A stretch of DNA of 64,000 bases from an uncultured Spirochaetaceae bacterium (GCA_902778325.1 CACYWZ010000002.1:62001-126000), one strand, 5' to 3'. Positions 14,504 to 23,762 are shown, counted from the first letter of the stretch. The notes: generated by a model from the sequence alone, not told the origin. Numbers and translations: made by a program.

Positions 14504-15231
14504 AATAAGTTTTCGACCGCTTTCTCGCCCTTCTTTTTGCGAAGGAGGACAAGGGCGTTCGCCTTGTCAACTTCAAGTGCCACAATCGAGGCAAACTGCT
14601 CATATTTTTGCTCTTTGTTGTGAAGCATAAAGCTCAGATACTCGATAACATTGCGGTTCACAAAAGACAAAAGAGCGCCCTTCGCCTCAGTCGTCCGCGC
14701 CTTTCCGACCAAAGCCGCCTTCGCCTCGACAAGGCTCTTGCTTTCCGCCTCAAAATCCGCCTCCGCCGCCTCCAGCGCCGAAATGCACTCCTCAAGACCA
14801 TAAAGCGATGACACGACAGGAGAAAGCGAAGGCGAGCGCAAATCGAGCAAAAGAGAGCTGATTTTCCCCGTCTTCATCGTGTAGTTCAAGTGAATCACAT
14901 TGCGACCGTACTTCCCAAGAACAGCGCAGATAGCCTTCACAGCCTCGTTTTCGCGCACAAGAGGCGCAAGCGAATAAAAATCAGCCGCCGCAAAAACGCC
15001 GAGAAGCGAGCGACAGCGCTCCTTGTCCTTTTGAGCCAAAGTCGAAACGCACTTGTCGCAATCCGAAAGCAAAATCACCTCGTCAGCCAATTTTTTCGCC
15101 TTTTCCACATAAGACGAAAGCCGCTCATCGCCAATCGAAGGCGAAAGAGAAGCGTACTGCTCACAAATCGAGCGGACACGAGAAGCGAGCTCAAGAGAGC
15201 GCACATTTATTCTGAATTTCCTGATTTCCAT
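14500..15231 (-). CDS. DUF6261-like helical protein (first of three in the window)
   Basis: 243 residues, predicted almost wholly alpha-helical and cytoplasmic. It resembles the DUF6261 proteins found in multiple copies in Bacteroidota and treponemes: an N-terminal LRSLELASRV-like helix, a middle DKERCRSLLGVFAAADFYS segment, LGKYGRNVIHLNYTMKTGKI, and a conserved C-terminal NRNVIEYLSFMLHNKEQKYE. No catalytic motif is apparent and no function is known. The ATG at 15231 follows GGGAGGTG. Tandem array C begins 42 bp upstream of the start. The homologues at 45159 and 63686 are also preceded by arrays. Confidence 0.6.
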   Translation of the reverse strand: MEIRKFRINVRSLELASRVRSICEQYASLSPSIGDERLSSYVEKAKKLADEVILLSDCDKCVSTLAQKDKERCRSLLGVFAAADFYSLAPLVRENEAVKAICAVLGKYGRNVIHLNYTMKTGKISSLLLDLRSPSLSPVVSSLYGLEECISALEAAEADFEAESKSLVEAKAALVGKARTTEAKGALLSFVNRNVIEYLSFMLHNKEQKYEQFASIVALEVDKANALVLLRKKKGEKAVENLF

Positions 15232-15272
15232 CAAAAAACACCTCCCTTCAAAAAAAATTTTCGTCTTTTTTA

Positions 15273-15440
15273 GATGATAACATCAATATTGTTTCAAGAC
15301 AATATTATTATCACGCAATAACGTCAACATTGTTTCAAGAATACAAGATTATCAGATGATAATTACTCTATTGATTTCAAAACGCCACATTATCAGATGA
15401 TAATATCAATATTGTTTCAAGAATAGGCTATTATCACGAG
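15273..15440. repeat. Palindromic tandem array C, exact 41-bp period
   Basis: Units start at 15273, 15314, 15355, 15396 and 15437 (four steps of 41). Each has TCAATATTGTTTCAAGA or a variant, and unit borders form the palindrome ATTATCA-GA-TGATAAT. It occupies the divergent gap between the DUF6261-like gene and the maltodextrin-type operon, upstream of the operon promoter at 15565. Confidence 0.9.
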
Positions 15441-15564
15441 CGAAAAGGCTCAGACAAAAAAAAGTGAGGTCAATCGCTGTTGTTGAAGCGCTGTCTTTTC
15501 AAAAAAGGAGCGTCTTTGTTCTTGTGAAGTGAGAGGGAGCGAAAAAAATTCTTCAAAAAATTCC

Positions 15565-15593
15565 TTGACAGAACAAAAAACGTCGTAGATAAT
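15565..15593 (+). promoter_or_regulatory. Promoter of the first sugar operon
   Basis: TTGACA (15565-15570), 17 nt, GATAAT (15588-15593). A consensus-quality sigma-70 promoter directly before the operator. Confidence 0.85.
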
Positions 15594-15600
15594 CTATTTT

Positions 15601-15626
15601 TGGAAACGTTTCCGAGAATGTTTCCA
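15601..15626. promoter_or_regulatory. LacI-type operator
   Basis: The perfect palindrome GGAAACGTTTCC (15602-15613) is followed by a second half-site ATGTTTCCA (15618-15626). It sits 8 bp after the -10 box, where bound repressor would block transcription. The likely binder is the LacI protein encoded at 18839; the same core is found at 32585-32595. Confidence 0.85.
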
Positions 15627-15655
15627 AAAATTCCAATTTATTGCTAGGAGATTAT

Positions 15656-17008
15656 ATGAAAAAGACTTTGACCATCAAAGCAGCGGCAGTTTTGTCTCTC
15701 GCCGCGCTCGCTCTCTCGTCTTGCGGCGGAGCAAAGAGCAAGGAAGAAGCAAAGGGCAGTGTGCGCTATTTAAACTTCAAGCCGGAAAGTGCTGCGGTCT
15801 ATCAGGAACTTGCGGCGATTTACGAGAAAGAGACTGGGGTGAAGGTCATCGTTGAGACGGCTGCGAACAACACATATGAGTCAACTCTTGCGGCAAAGAT
15901 GGCGACTGCGGAAGCTCCGACGCTTTTCCAGATTAACGGTCCGCGCGGATACGCAAACTGGAAGGACTATTGCGAGGACTTGAGCGACACTGAGCTTTAC
16001 AAGCATTTGAGCGATAAGTCGCTTGCAATCACTTCTGGCGGCAAGGCTTACGGTATTCCTTATGTTGTTGAGGGCTACGGAATTATTTACAACAAGGCTA
16101 TCACTGACAAATACTTTGCTCTTGAGGCAAGGGAAACAAGTTTTTCTTCAATGGACGAGGTGAACAACTTCGCAAAGCTGCACGCTCTTGCTGATGACAT
16201 TCAGAAAAACGCTGAGGCGCTTGGTATCAAGGGCGCATTCGCTTCGACTTCTCTCAAGGCGGGCGAGGATTGGAGATGGCAGACTCACCTTGCAAATCTC
16301 CCTGTCTACTACGAGTTCAAGAACAACAATGTCGATTTGGCGAGCGACGCAACTAAGAAAATCACTTTCCAGTACGGCGACAACTACAAAAACATCTTGG
16401 ATTTGTATTTGACTGATTCTGTAATCCCTGCGAAAAACGTCGGTATCAAGACGGTCACAGACTCAATGGCAGAGTTCGCTCTTGAGGAGTGCGCTTTCGT
16501 TCAGAACGGAAACTGGGCATGGGGACAGATTTCTGGCGTTACGGGCAACAAGGTCTTGGCTGAGAACGTGAAGTACTTGCCGATTTACACGGGCGTTGAA
16601 GGCGAGGAAAAGCAGGGCTTGTGCGTCGGAACAGAGAACTTTTACTGCGTGAACTCAAACGCAAGCGCGGCAGACAAGAAGGCTACGGAGGACTTTATCT
16701 GGTGGCTCTATTCTAGCGGAATCGGTAAGGATTATGTTACAAACAAGCTCGGCTTTATCGCTCCTTTCGACACATTCAACGCAGCAGAGCGTCCAAAAGA
16801 CCCGCTCGCTCTTGAAATCATCGATTGGATGAGCAAGGACGGAATCACATCTGTCGCCTGGAACTTCACTCTTTTCCCAAGCCAGCGTTTCAAGGACAAT
16901 TTCGGCGCTTCTTTGCTCAAATATGCTCAGGGCGCAAAAGATTGGGCGCAGGTTAAAGCTGAAGTCGTTTCTGACTGGGAAAGCGAGAGCGCGCAGAGTG
17001 CGTTTTAA
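15656..17008 (+). CDS. Sugar ABC transporter substrate-binding lipoprotein
   Basis: A 450-residue family 1 extracellular solute-binding protein. The signal peptide ends in the lipobox LSSC with the acylated cysteine at residue 23. It would be anchored outside the inner membrane and deliver an oligosaccharide to the permease pair encoded downstream. Features of the fold include ETGVKVIVET after the first strand, TLFQINGPRGYANW and the late aromatic segment. The neighbouring malQ suggests maltose or maltodextrin, but the ligand is inferred from context. The ATG at 15656 has AGGAG six nt upstream. Confidence 0.92.
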   Translation: MKKTLTIKAAAVLSLAALALSSCGGAKSKEEAKGSVRYLNFKPESAAVYQELAAIYEKETGVKVIVETAANNTYESTLAAKMATAEAPTLFQINGPRGYANWKDYCEDLSDTELYKHLSDKSLAITSGGKAYGIPYVVEGYGIIYNKAITDKYFALEARETSFSSMDEVNNFAKLHALADDIQKNAEALGIKGAFASTSLKAGEDWRWQTHLANLPVYYEFKNNNVDLASDATKKITFQYGDNYKNILDLYLTDSVIPAKNVGIKTVTDSMAEFALEECAFVQNGNWAWGQISGVTGNKVLAENVKYLPIYTGVEGEEKQGLCVGTENFYCVNSNASAADKKATEDFIWWLYSSGIGKDYVTNKLGFIAPFDTFNAAERPKDPLALEIIDWMSKDGITSVAWNFTLFPSQRFKDNFGASLLKYAQGAKDWAQVKAEVVSDWESESAQSAF

Positions 17009-17072
17009 GCGATAAAAGTCACTTTTCTTTCCCTCTTCTTTTTGTGGGGGGAAGAAAATATCTGGATACAAA

Positions 17073-17097
17073 GGGACGATAAAAAGTCCCTTATTTT
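17073..17097 (+). terminator. Hairpin between binding-protein and permease genes
   Basis: GGGAC/GTCCC with a GATAAAAA loop, followed by TTATTTTATC. It is weak and probably acts as a partial terminator or 3' stabiliser, which would give more binding protein than permease. A second small hairpin (CCGCC/GGCGG) lies at 17120-17133. Confidence 0.55.
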
Positions 17098-17146
17098 ATC
17101 ATTGAATAATATTTGAAAAACCGCCTGTGGCGGTAAGGAGGGTACT

Positions 17147-17995
17147 ATGGAGCGGAACAACATCAGAAAATATTTCCCGATATTTGTTCTTCCTACGCTA
17201 TTGGCGTTCACGGCGTTTTTTATCGTGCCGTTTTTAATGGGAATAGGCTTGTCTTTCACGAAGTTCACCGTAATCACAAAGGCGAAATTCGTGGGCTTGG
17301 ACAACTACATAAAGGCATTCACCAGCGACAATGAGTTTTTGCACGCTTTGGGCTTCACGTCGCTTTTCACAATCGTGTCGATTGTCACGGTCAACGTGTT
17401 TTCTTTTTCGCTCGCGCTTCTTTTGACGCGGGGAATCAAAGGCACGAATATTTTCCGCTCGGTCTTCTTTATGCCGAACTTGATTGGCGGTATCGTTTTG
17501 GGCTACATCTGGAATTTGCTCATCAACGGCGTTTTGTCAAAGTTCGACGTGGACATCACATTTAGCGCAAAGTACGGTTTTTGGGGCTTGGTTATCCTCA
17601 CGAACTGGCAGCTCATCGGCTATATGATGGTTATTTACATCGCAGGCTTGCAGAATATCCCCGGCGACTTAATCGAAGCGGCTTCTATCGACGGTGCAAG
17701 CCCTATGACTGTGCTTTTCAAGGTGAAACTTCCCATGGTTATGCCGTCAATTACGATTTGCACTTTCTTGACGCTGACAAACTCATTCAAGATGTTCGAC
17801 CAAAACCTCGCTTTGACCGCAGGCGCACCAGAGCGAACGACTGAAATGCTCGCGCTTAACATCTACAACACATTCTACGGCAGAATCGGCTGGCAGGGCG
17901 TGGGTCAAGCAAAAGCGGTCGTCTTCTTCTTGATTGTCGCGCTCATCGCATACATTCAGCTCAGGCTTACGAACAAAAAGGAGGTTGAACAATGA
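17147..17995 (+). CDS. Sugar ABC transporter permease, MalF type
   Basis: 282 residues with six membrane segments. The cytoplasmic EAA loop reads DLIEAASIDGASPMTVLFKV near residues 178-197 and contacts the ATPase. No ATPase gene is present in the operon, so a shared MsmK/UgpC-type ATPase encoded elsewhere is implied. The start has AAGGAGG at optimal spacing. The stop overlaps the next permease start by 4 bp (ATGA). Confidence 0.94.
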   Translation: MERNNIRKYFPIFVLPTLLAFTAFFIVPFLMGIGLSFTKFTVITKAKFVGLDNYIKAFTSDNEFLHALGFTSLFTIVSIVTVNVFSFSLALLLTRGIKGTNIFRSVFFMPNLIGGIVLGYIWNLLINGVLSKFDVDITFSAKYGFWGLVILTNWQLIGYMMVIYIAGLQNIPGDLIEAASIDGASPMTVLFKVKLPMVMPSITICTFLTLTNSFKMFDQNLALTAGAPERTTEMLALNIYNTFYGRIGWQGVGQAKAVVFFLIVALIAYIQLRLTNKKEVEQ

Positions 17996-18834
17996 TTGAA
18001 AAGAGAAAGAAACTTTACACAAACATCACATTTGCATTTTTGTGCGCTCTCGCAGCTCTTTTTTTAGTGCCGATTGCGCTTGTGTTCATCAACTCATTCA
18101 AGAGCCGCCTTTATGTTTCTTCCGCTCCGTTCGCTCTTCCGTTCGGCGAAATGGGAGTAGGGCTTGAAAACTACATCAACGGGCTTTCCGCATCAGGCTT
18201 CTTGCAATCCTTCTTGAGAAGTGTGTTTATCTCGGTGGCAGGCGTTTTGCTCATCATCGTCTGCACTTCGATGACGGCTTGGTACATTGTGCGCGTCAAG
18301 GGAAAGATTACGCAGGGGCTTTATTATCTTTTTGTCTTTTCGATGATTGTGCCGTTTCAGATGGTTATGTACACGATGGCTTTTGTCGTGAACCGCTTGC
18401 ACTTTGACAACGTTTTCGGCATCGTCTTTGTCTATCTTGGATTTGGCGCGGGCTTGGCGGTCTTCATGTTCACGGGCTTCATCAAGGGCGTTCCGCTCGA
18501 AATCGAAGAGGCGGCTTCTATCGATGGCTGTAATCCTCTTCAGACTTTCTTCATCGTGGTTTTCCCTATGCTCAAGCCTACGGCAATCACGATTTCTATC
18601 CTCAATGCGATGTGGATTTGGAACGATTATCTTTTGCCTTATCTTGTTTTGGGAACGCAGAAAAAGACCGTGCCTGTCGCAATCCAGCTCGCAATGCAAG
18701 GAGCGTATGGCGCGACTGATTACGGCGGATTTATGGCGATGCTTGTTTTGGCGATTATCCCGATTATCATCTTTTATATTGCGTCGCAAAAGTATATAAT
18801 CAAGGGCGTTATCGCAGGCGCGGTAAAAGGTTGA
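17992..18834 (+). CDS. Sugar ABC transporter permease, MalG type
   Basis: 280 residues, six membrane segments, with the EAA loop PLEIEEAASIDGCNPLQTFF near residues 167-186. The N-terminal region IALVFINSFKS and the C-terminal IASQKYIIKGVIAGAVKG are typical of MalG-type permeases. It is the inner-membrane partner of the upstream MalF-type subunit, translationally coupled through a 4-bp overlap. LacI follows 4 bp after the stop. Confidence 0.94.
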   Translation: MIEKRKKLYTNITFAFLCALAALFLVPIALVFINSFKSRLYVSSAPFALPFGEMGVGLENYINGLSASGFLQSFLRSVFISVAGVLLIIVCTSMTAWYIVRVKGKITQGLYYLFVFSMIVPFQMVMYTMAFVVNRLHFDNVFGIVFVYLGFGAGLAVFMFTGFIKGVPLEIEEAASIDGCNPLQTFFIVVFPMLKPTAITISILNAMWIWNDYLLPYLVLGTQKKTVPVAIQLAMQGAYGATDYGGFMAMLVLAIIPIIIFYIASQKYIIKGVIAGAVKG

Positions 18835-18838
18835 TTTT

Positions 18839-19843
18839 ATGACTATAAAAGACATTGCAAAAGAAAGCGGGTTCGCAGTCGGCACGGTGTCAAGAGTGAT
18901 GAACAATCACCCCGATGTATCGGAGCAGACAAGAGAAAAAGTGATGAAAGTCGTGAACAAATACGGCTTTGTCTTGAACGTGAATGCCAAACGACTCAAA
19001 ATGCAGGAGCGAAAGACAATCGTCATCATTGTCAAAGGAACATCGAGCATTCTTTTGAACTCACTTTTGGAGCGTGTCTTAAACAAAATCGGCTCATCGC
19101 CTTACAATGCAAGCGTGATTTTCGTGGACGAATACGACAACGAAGCAGCAAAGGCAAAAACGATTTACTACGAGGAAAAGCCCATCGCTTTTATCTTCCT
19201 CGGAGGCTCTCCTGACTGGTACAAAGACGATTTCGGCGTTATCGCTGTTCCGAGCGTGATTATTTCAAGCCAAGCGGACAACATTGAAAGCGAGAACTTA
19301 TCTTCTGTTTCAACGGACGATGTTGCTTCTTCAAAGGCTATGGCGGAGCTTTTAATCAAAAGCGGGCACACAAAAATCGGCGTGATTGGCGGCGACCTCA
19401 AAACTTCGGAGATGACGCGGAAGCGATACAAGGGCTTTTTGCAGGCTATTGAAGAAGCGGGTCTCGATTTTGACGAGGGCAGAGGATACATCACGGCAAA
19501 GTATTCTATGGAAGGCGGTTTTAATGCGGCAGAAAAGATTTTGAGATACAACGAGGGCGTAACGGCGATTTTCACGATGGCGGACGTTGTGGCGATGGGA
19601 GCTATCAGAAAGCTTGCCGATATGGGCTTGTCTGTGCCGCGCGACATCAGCGTTACAGGCTACGACGGGCTTATCACGAGCGAATATTCTTGCCCACGAC
19701 TCGCCACGGTGCAGCAGCCGCTCGACGACCTTGTGGAAAAGGGTTTTGCGCTTTTGACGAGCTGCATTGAAAAGAAAGGCAGGGCGGAGCATATTCTTGT
19801 TCCGTGCAACATTACGAAGGGCGAGAGCATTAAGACAATTTAG
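18839..19843 (+). CDS. LacI-family regulator of the maltodextrin-type operon
   Basis: 334 residues. The N-terminal DNA-binding domain is ITIKDIAKESGFAVGTVSRVMN-like (residues 1-23, read as TIKDIAKESGFAVGTVSR), followed by the hinge and a periplasmic-binding-protein-like sensor domain (about 60-334) ending with CNITKGESI. It is encoded in the operon it probably controls, so autoregulation through the operator at 15601-15626 is expected. Sugar effector unknown, likely a maltose-type sugar. Array D begins 5 bp after the stop codon. Confidence 0.94.
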   Translation: MTIKDIAKESGFAVGTVSRVMNNHPDVSEQTREKVMKVVNKYGFVLNVNAKRLKMQERKTIVIIVKGTSSILLNSLLERVLNKIGSSPYNASVIFVDEYDNEAAKAKTIYYEEKPIAFIFLGGSPDWYKDDFGVIAVPSVIISSQADNIESENLSSVSTDDVASSKAMAELLIKSGHTKIGVIGGDLKTSEMTRKRYKGFLQAIEEAGLDFDEGRGYITAKYSMEGGFNAAEKILRYNEGVTAIFTMADVVAMGAIRKLADMGLSVPRDISVTGYDGLITSEYSCPRLATVQQPLDDLVEKGFALLTSCIEKKGRAEHILVPCNITKGESIKTI

Positions 19844-19848
19844 TGCAA

Positions 19849-20032
19849 GCATTGCAAAGACATTGTTTGCAGCATTGCAAAGACATTGTTTGCAGCATTG
19901 CAAAGACATTGTTTGCAGGACTGACAGGATATCGTTGCTAGTACCAGCAAGACATCACTGCTAGCATTGACAGAATATTGCGTCTAGTACTAGCAAGACA
20001 TTGCGTCTAATACTTAGCAAGACAAAGGGGGA
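19849..20032. repeat. Tandem array D, exact 23-bp period
   Basis: Eight units start at 19849, 19872, 19895, 19918, 19941, 19964, 19987 and 20010, every step 23 bp. The first three read GCATTGCAAAGACATTGTTT plus GCA without change. The later ones drift to forms such as GTACTAGCAAGACATTGCGT plus CTA; CTAGTACTAG is palindromic. The array fills the gap inside the operon between lacI and malQ, leaving only the malQ ribosome-binding site free. Confidence 0.92.
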
Positions 20033-20039
20033 TAGATTT

Positions 20040-21533
20040 ATGGAAAATATTTTGAATACAAGAAAGAGCGGTGTGCTTTTTCACATTTCATCATTGCCGG
20101 GAAACACGGGAATAGGCACGCTTGGAAAAGAGGCGTTTGCTTTTGTGGATTGGCTCAAAAAGTACGGTCAGACTTATTGGCAGGTGCTTCCTGTAGGTCC
20201 GACGGGCTACGGGGATTCGCCTTATCAGAGTTTTTCTACTTTTGCGGGAAATCCGTATTTTATTGACCCCGAAACGCTTTCAAACGAGGGCTTTTTGGAC
20301 AAGAGCGATTTTGAGGGCGTGAACTGGGGAGATAATCCGCGATACGCAGACTTCGGGCTTTTGTATCAGAACCGCCACGCACTGTTTTCAAAGTTGTACG
20401 AGAACTTCAAGCAGAAAATCCCTGCCGATTACGCTGATTTTTGCAAAGAGAACAAGGACTGGCTCGACGACTATTCGCTTTTTATGGCGGTGAAAGACGC
20501 TCATGGCGGCGCGGCGTTCGTCACTTGGGAAAAGGACATTCGGCAAAAGCAAAAGGACGCTGTTAAATCTTGGTCAAAGAAATGCGCTGACAAAATCGAA
20601 TACTACAAAATGCTTCAGTATTTCTTTTTCAAGCAGTGGAACGCATTGCGCTCTTATGCCAACGAAAACGGCGTGAAGCTCATCGGCGACATTCCGATTT
20701 ATGTTGCGGCGGATTCAAGCGACGTGTGGTCTTGCCCAGAGCAGTTTATGCTCGACGAGGAAAGTCAGCCGATTGAGGTGGCGGGTTGCCCTCCAGACGC
20801 ATTCAGCGCGGACGGTCAGCTTTGGGGAAATCCTGTCTACAACTGGGAGGTGCAGAAAAAGACGCATTTTGCTTGGTGGAAGAAGAGATTGCAAAAGAGT
20901 TTGAGGCTGTTCGATGTTTTGAGAATCGACCATTTCCGCGGCTTTGAGTCTTACTATTGCATTCCGTTCGGGGACGCAACGGCGCGAAACGGGCAGTGGC
21001 GAAAAGGTCCTGACAGAGCACTGTTTGACAGCATTAAGCGCAGTATGGGCGATTTGCCGATTATCGCGGAGGATTTGGGCTATCTTACGCCTGAGGTGAA
21101 AGATATGCTTGCTCACGTCGGCTTTCCGGGAATGAAAATCGTGCAGTTTGCTTTTGACTCGCGCGAGGAAAGCGATTATCTTCCGCACCGCTACATTCAG
21201 AACTCTGTTGTTTACACAGGCACTCACGACAACGACACGATTGAGGGCTGGAAGACTTCTGCGGCAAAGAGCGATGTGGAATATGCGGTGAAATACTTGC
21301 GCTCGTCGATGGAAAATCTTCGCTACGATATGATGATTGCGGCTCTTTCAAGCGTGTCGAACACTTGTATCACGACGATGCAAGACCTCATCGGTTTGGG
21401 CAACGAGGCAAGAATGAATGCTCCAAGCTCTGTCGGCACAAACTGGAAGTGGCGAGCTTTGCGGGAAGAAATCAGCGATAGTGCAGGCGAGTTCCTCTCG
21501 TACTACACAAAGCTTTATTGCAGACAAGCTTAG
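20040..21533 (+). CDS. malQ: 4-alpha-glucanotransferase (amylomaltase)
   Basis: A 497-residue GH77 enzyme that transfers alpha-1,4-glucan segments between maltodextrins and releases glucose. Recognisable stretches are GVLFHISSLPGNTGIGTLG near the N-terminus, VGPTGYGDSPYQSFS, DVLRIDHFRGFESYYCIP (with the catalytic aspartate in RIDHFRG), PIIAEDLGYLTPEV (acid/base glutamate) and YTGTHDNDTIEGW (transition-state aspartate region). It is cytoplasmic. Its place after the transporter and LacI genes makes maltodextrin the likely operon substrate. The ATG at 20040 follows AAAGGGGG. Confidence 0.96.
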   Translation: MENILNTRKSGVLFHISSLPGNTGIGTLGKEAFAFVDWLKKYGQTYWQVLPVGPTGYGDSPYQSFSTFAGNPYFIDPETLSNEGFLDKSDFEGVNWGDNPRYADFGLLYQNRHALFSKLYENFKQKIPADYADFCKENKDWLDDYSLFMAVKDAHGGAAFVTWEKDIRQKQKDAVKSWSKKCADKIEYYKMLQYFFFKQWNALRSYANENGVKLIGDIPIYVAADSSDVWSCPEQFMLDEESQPIEVAGCPPDAFSADGQLWGNPVYNWEVQKKTHFAWWKKRLQKSLRLFDVLRIDHFRGFESYYCIPFGDATARNGQWRKGPDRALFDSIKRSMGDLPIIAEDLGYLTPEVKDMLAHVGFPGMKIVQFAFDSREESDYLPHRYIQNSVVYTGTHDNDTIEGWKTSAAKSDVEYAVKYLRSSMENLRYDMMIAALSSVSNTCITTMQDLIGLGNEARMNAPSSVGTNWKWRALREEISDSAGEFLSYYTKLYCRQA

Positions 21534-21553
21534 CAAAATCCAAAAGACAGGCT

Positions 21554-21732
21554 TCCTCAAAATAAGGAAGTCTGTTTTTTTGTCGGATTGCAAATCCTTA
21601 TTTTGAGGAAAGTCATTTCTTAAAAAAGTGCTGATTCCTTAAAATAAGGATTTGTGCTTTTTGGATTTTTGCGTTTCCTTATTTTGAGGATTGCTGACTT
21701 TTTAAAAAGCTGCTTTCCTTAAAATAAGGAAA
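21554..21732. repeat. Palindromic tandem array E, 40-41 bp period with alternating orientation
   Basis: Core copies start at 21554, 21595, 21636, 21676 and 21716. Cores alternate between TCCTCAAAATAAGGA or TCCTTAAAATAAGGA and the reverse-complement form TCCTTATTTTGAGGA, so successive units are inverted and the full direct unit is about 82 bp. It lies in the convergent gap between malQ and ygiQ. The 3'-most hairpins could also stop transcription from either side. Confidence 0.9.
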
Positions 21733-21818
21733 GCGAAATTTTTTCAAAGGAATCCTTACGGATTGTGTTATTAGGATAAAGGAGCGTGCCGATTATTTAT
21801 GTATAAAAATCTCCTTCG

Positions 21819-21868
21819 CTCCCTGCCGTGTTTCCGCTCCTTGTTTTTTCGGCAGGGGGCGTTTTTTT
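21819..21868 (+). terminator. Intrinsic terminator beyond malQ and array E
   Basis: CCCTGCCG (21821-21828) pairs with CGGCAGGG (21850-21857), followed by GGCGTTTTTTT. It overlaps the last codons of the convergent ygiQ gene by 2 bp. Confidence 0.75.
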
Positions 21869-23735
21869 AGCGCTTGCGTTTTTGTCCGTGCGCGTTATGA
21901 GCTGAGTGAGCGCACAAGACGCCGATTAAATCTTTTCTTCCCGCCTCAATCAAGGCTTCTTTCACGTCTTTGGCGTTCTCTGCACGGTTGAACTGCAACA
22001 AAGCGCGCTGCAATCGTCTTTCGTGCGCACCTTTTGCAACATACACTTTTTCGAGCTTGCCGTCTTTTTCGCTATGCGGATTCAAGCCCGTGTAATACAT
22101 ACAAGTCGCAAGGCTTCCCGGAGTCGGATAAAAATCTTGCACTTGGTCAGGCACAAAACCAGTCTTCTTGAGATACAGCGCGACTTCAATCGCCTCTTTC
22201 AAGCCCGCTCCCGGGTGTCCCGCGATGTAATACGGCACAAGATACTGCTTCAAGCCCAGCTCTTTGTTGATTTTCGCGTATTTTTCGGCAAAGGCTTCAT
22301 AAACCGCGTGCGTGCTTTTTCGCATAAGACGCAAAACATTATCGCAAACGTGCTCAGGCGCAACTTTGAGCTGCCCCGAAATGTGATACTTGCACAATTC
22401 TCTGAAAAATGTTTCGTCTTTGTCCATCATAAGATAATCAAAGCGGATTCCAGAGCGGATAAACACCTTTTTCACCTTCGGCAGCGCGCGCAGTTTTCGC
22501 AAAAGAGCGACATATTCCGTGTGGTCAACCTTGACGTTCTTGCACGGGTCAGTTCCCATGCAATCGCGGTTCGGACACGCTCCTCTCTCTTTTTGATACG
22601 GACAGGCGTCAGCGCGGAAGTTCGCAGTAGGGCCTCCAACGTCGTGGATATAGCCCTTAAAATCAGCGTCTTCTGTAATCTTCTTCGCTTCAGCCAAAAG
22701 GCTCTCGTGGCTTCTTGATTGGATTCGCCTGCCTTGGTGGAAGGTAATCGCGCAAAAACTGCACGCACCAAAACACCCGCGAGAGCTAGTCAGCGAGAAC
22801 TTCACTTCTGAAAGCGCAGGGATTCCGACTTTTCCGTTCTCGGCTGGAATATCATACATCGGGTGCCATTTTCGCGTGAAAGGCAGGCTATAAACCGCGT
22901 CGAACTCTTCGGTCGTGAGCGGCAATGCGGCTTTTTCTTGCACAACAAAGCGGCTTTCAGCTTGCTCTGCAAGAACATGCCCGTTGATAGCGTCGGTGTT
23001 CTGCTCTTGCTTCAGATAACTTCTAGCATAAAGCTCTTTGCCCTCGTCGGTGTTCTGCTTGATTTGCTCGAAGGTCGGCAAGAAGAGCGCGCCTTCTGGG
23101 ATTTCCTCTTTCTTGCTCGTGTACCAGCAAGTTCCGCGAACGCCACGGATTTCGCGCGCGCTCTTTCCCTCGCGAAGCTGTTTTGCGATTTCGATAATCG
23201 AATGCTCACCCATTCCGTACATCAGCAAATCGGCTTTGCTGTCGAGCAAAATGGAATGTTTGACCGTGTTTGACCAATAATCATAATGCGAAAATCGGCG
23301 CAAACTCGCTTCAATGCCTCCGATTAGAACATTCACGCCCTTGTACGCCTCGCGGATTTTGGCGCAATAGGTGATGACGGCTCTGTCTGGTCTGTGCCCC
23401 GCAACGCCGCCGTGAGCATACACGTCTTCGCTTCTGGGCTTGTTGTTCGCGGTGTAATTGCTCACCATCGAATCCATCGCACCGCCTGAAACAAGAAAGC
23501 CAAGCTTTGGGCGACCAAAAATCATAAAGGCTTCTTTGCTTTTGAAATCTGGTTGCGGCAAAATGCCCACAGTAAAACCGTTCGCCTCCAAAAGACGACC
23601 AAGAAGAGCTGCGGCGAAAGTGGGGTGGTCAACGTAAGCGTCCCCCGACACAAAGACAAAATCGACTTCGCTCAAGCCTCGCTCTTCCATATCGGCACGG
23701 CTCACGCACAAGAATTTTTCTTTTGATTCTCCCAT
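21867..23735 (-). CDS. ygiQ: YgiQ-family radical SAM protein
   Basis: 622 residues. The radical SAM cluster motif is CFGACSFCA with cysteines 321, 325 and 328; an N-terminal UPF0313 domain (about 20-310) precedes it. A further cysteine-rich stretch (ACPYQKERGACPNRDC near 377-392) may bind a second cluster. Reaction and substrate are unknown for the family. The ATG at 23735 has a GGGGAAA ribosome-binding site. An NfuA-like iron-sulphur carrier gene lies just upstream (27 bp gap), which fits supply of the cluster. Confidence 0.95.
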   Translation of the reverse strand: MGESKEKFLCVSRADMEERGLSEVDFVFVSGDAYVDHPTFAAALLGRLLEANGFTVGILPQPDFKSKEAFMIFGRPKLGFLVSGGAMDSMVSNYTANNKPRSEDVYAHGGVAGHRPDRAVITYCAKIREAYKGVNVLIGGIEASLRRFSHYDYWSNTVKHSILLDSKADLLMYGMGEHSIIEIAKQLREGKSAREIRGVRGTCWYTSKKEEIPEGALFLPTFEQIKQNTDEGKELYARSYLKQEQNTDAINGHVLAEQAESRFVVQEKAALPLTTEEFDAVYSLPFTRKWHPMYDIPAENGKVGIPALSEVKFSLTSSRGCFGACSFCAITFHQGRRIQSRSHESLLAEAKKITEDADFKGYIHDVGGPTANFRADACPYQKERGACPNRDCMGTDPCKNVKVDHTEYVALLRKLRALPKVKKVFIRSGIRFDYLMMDKDETFFRELCKYHISGQLKVAPEHVCDNVLRLMRKSTHAVYEAFAEKYAKINKELGLKQYLVPYYIAGHPGAGLKEAIEVALYLKKTGFVPDQVQDFYPTPGSLATCMYYTGLNPHSEKDGKLEKVYVAKGAHERRLQRALLQFNRAENAKDVKEALIEAGRKDLIGVLCAHSAHNAHGQKRKR

Positions 23736-23762
23736 AATTTCCCCACAGCTCTCTTTAAAAAA

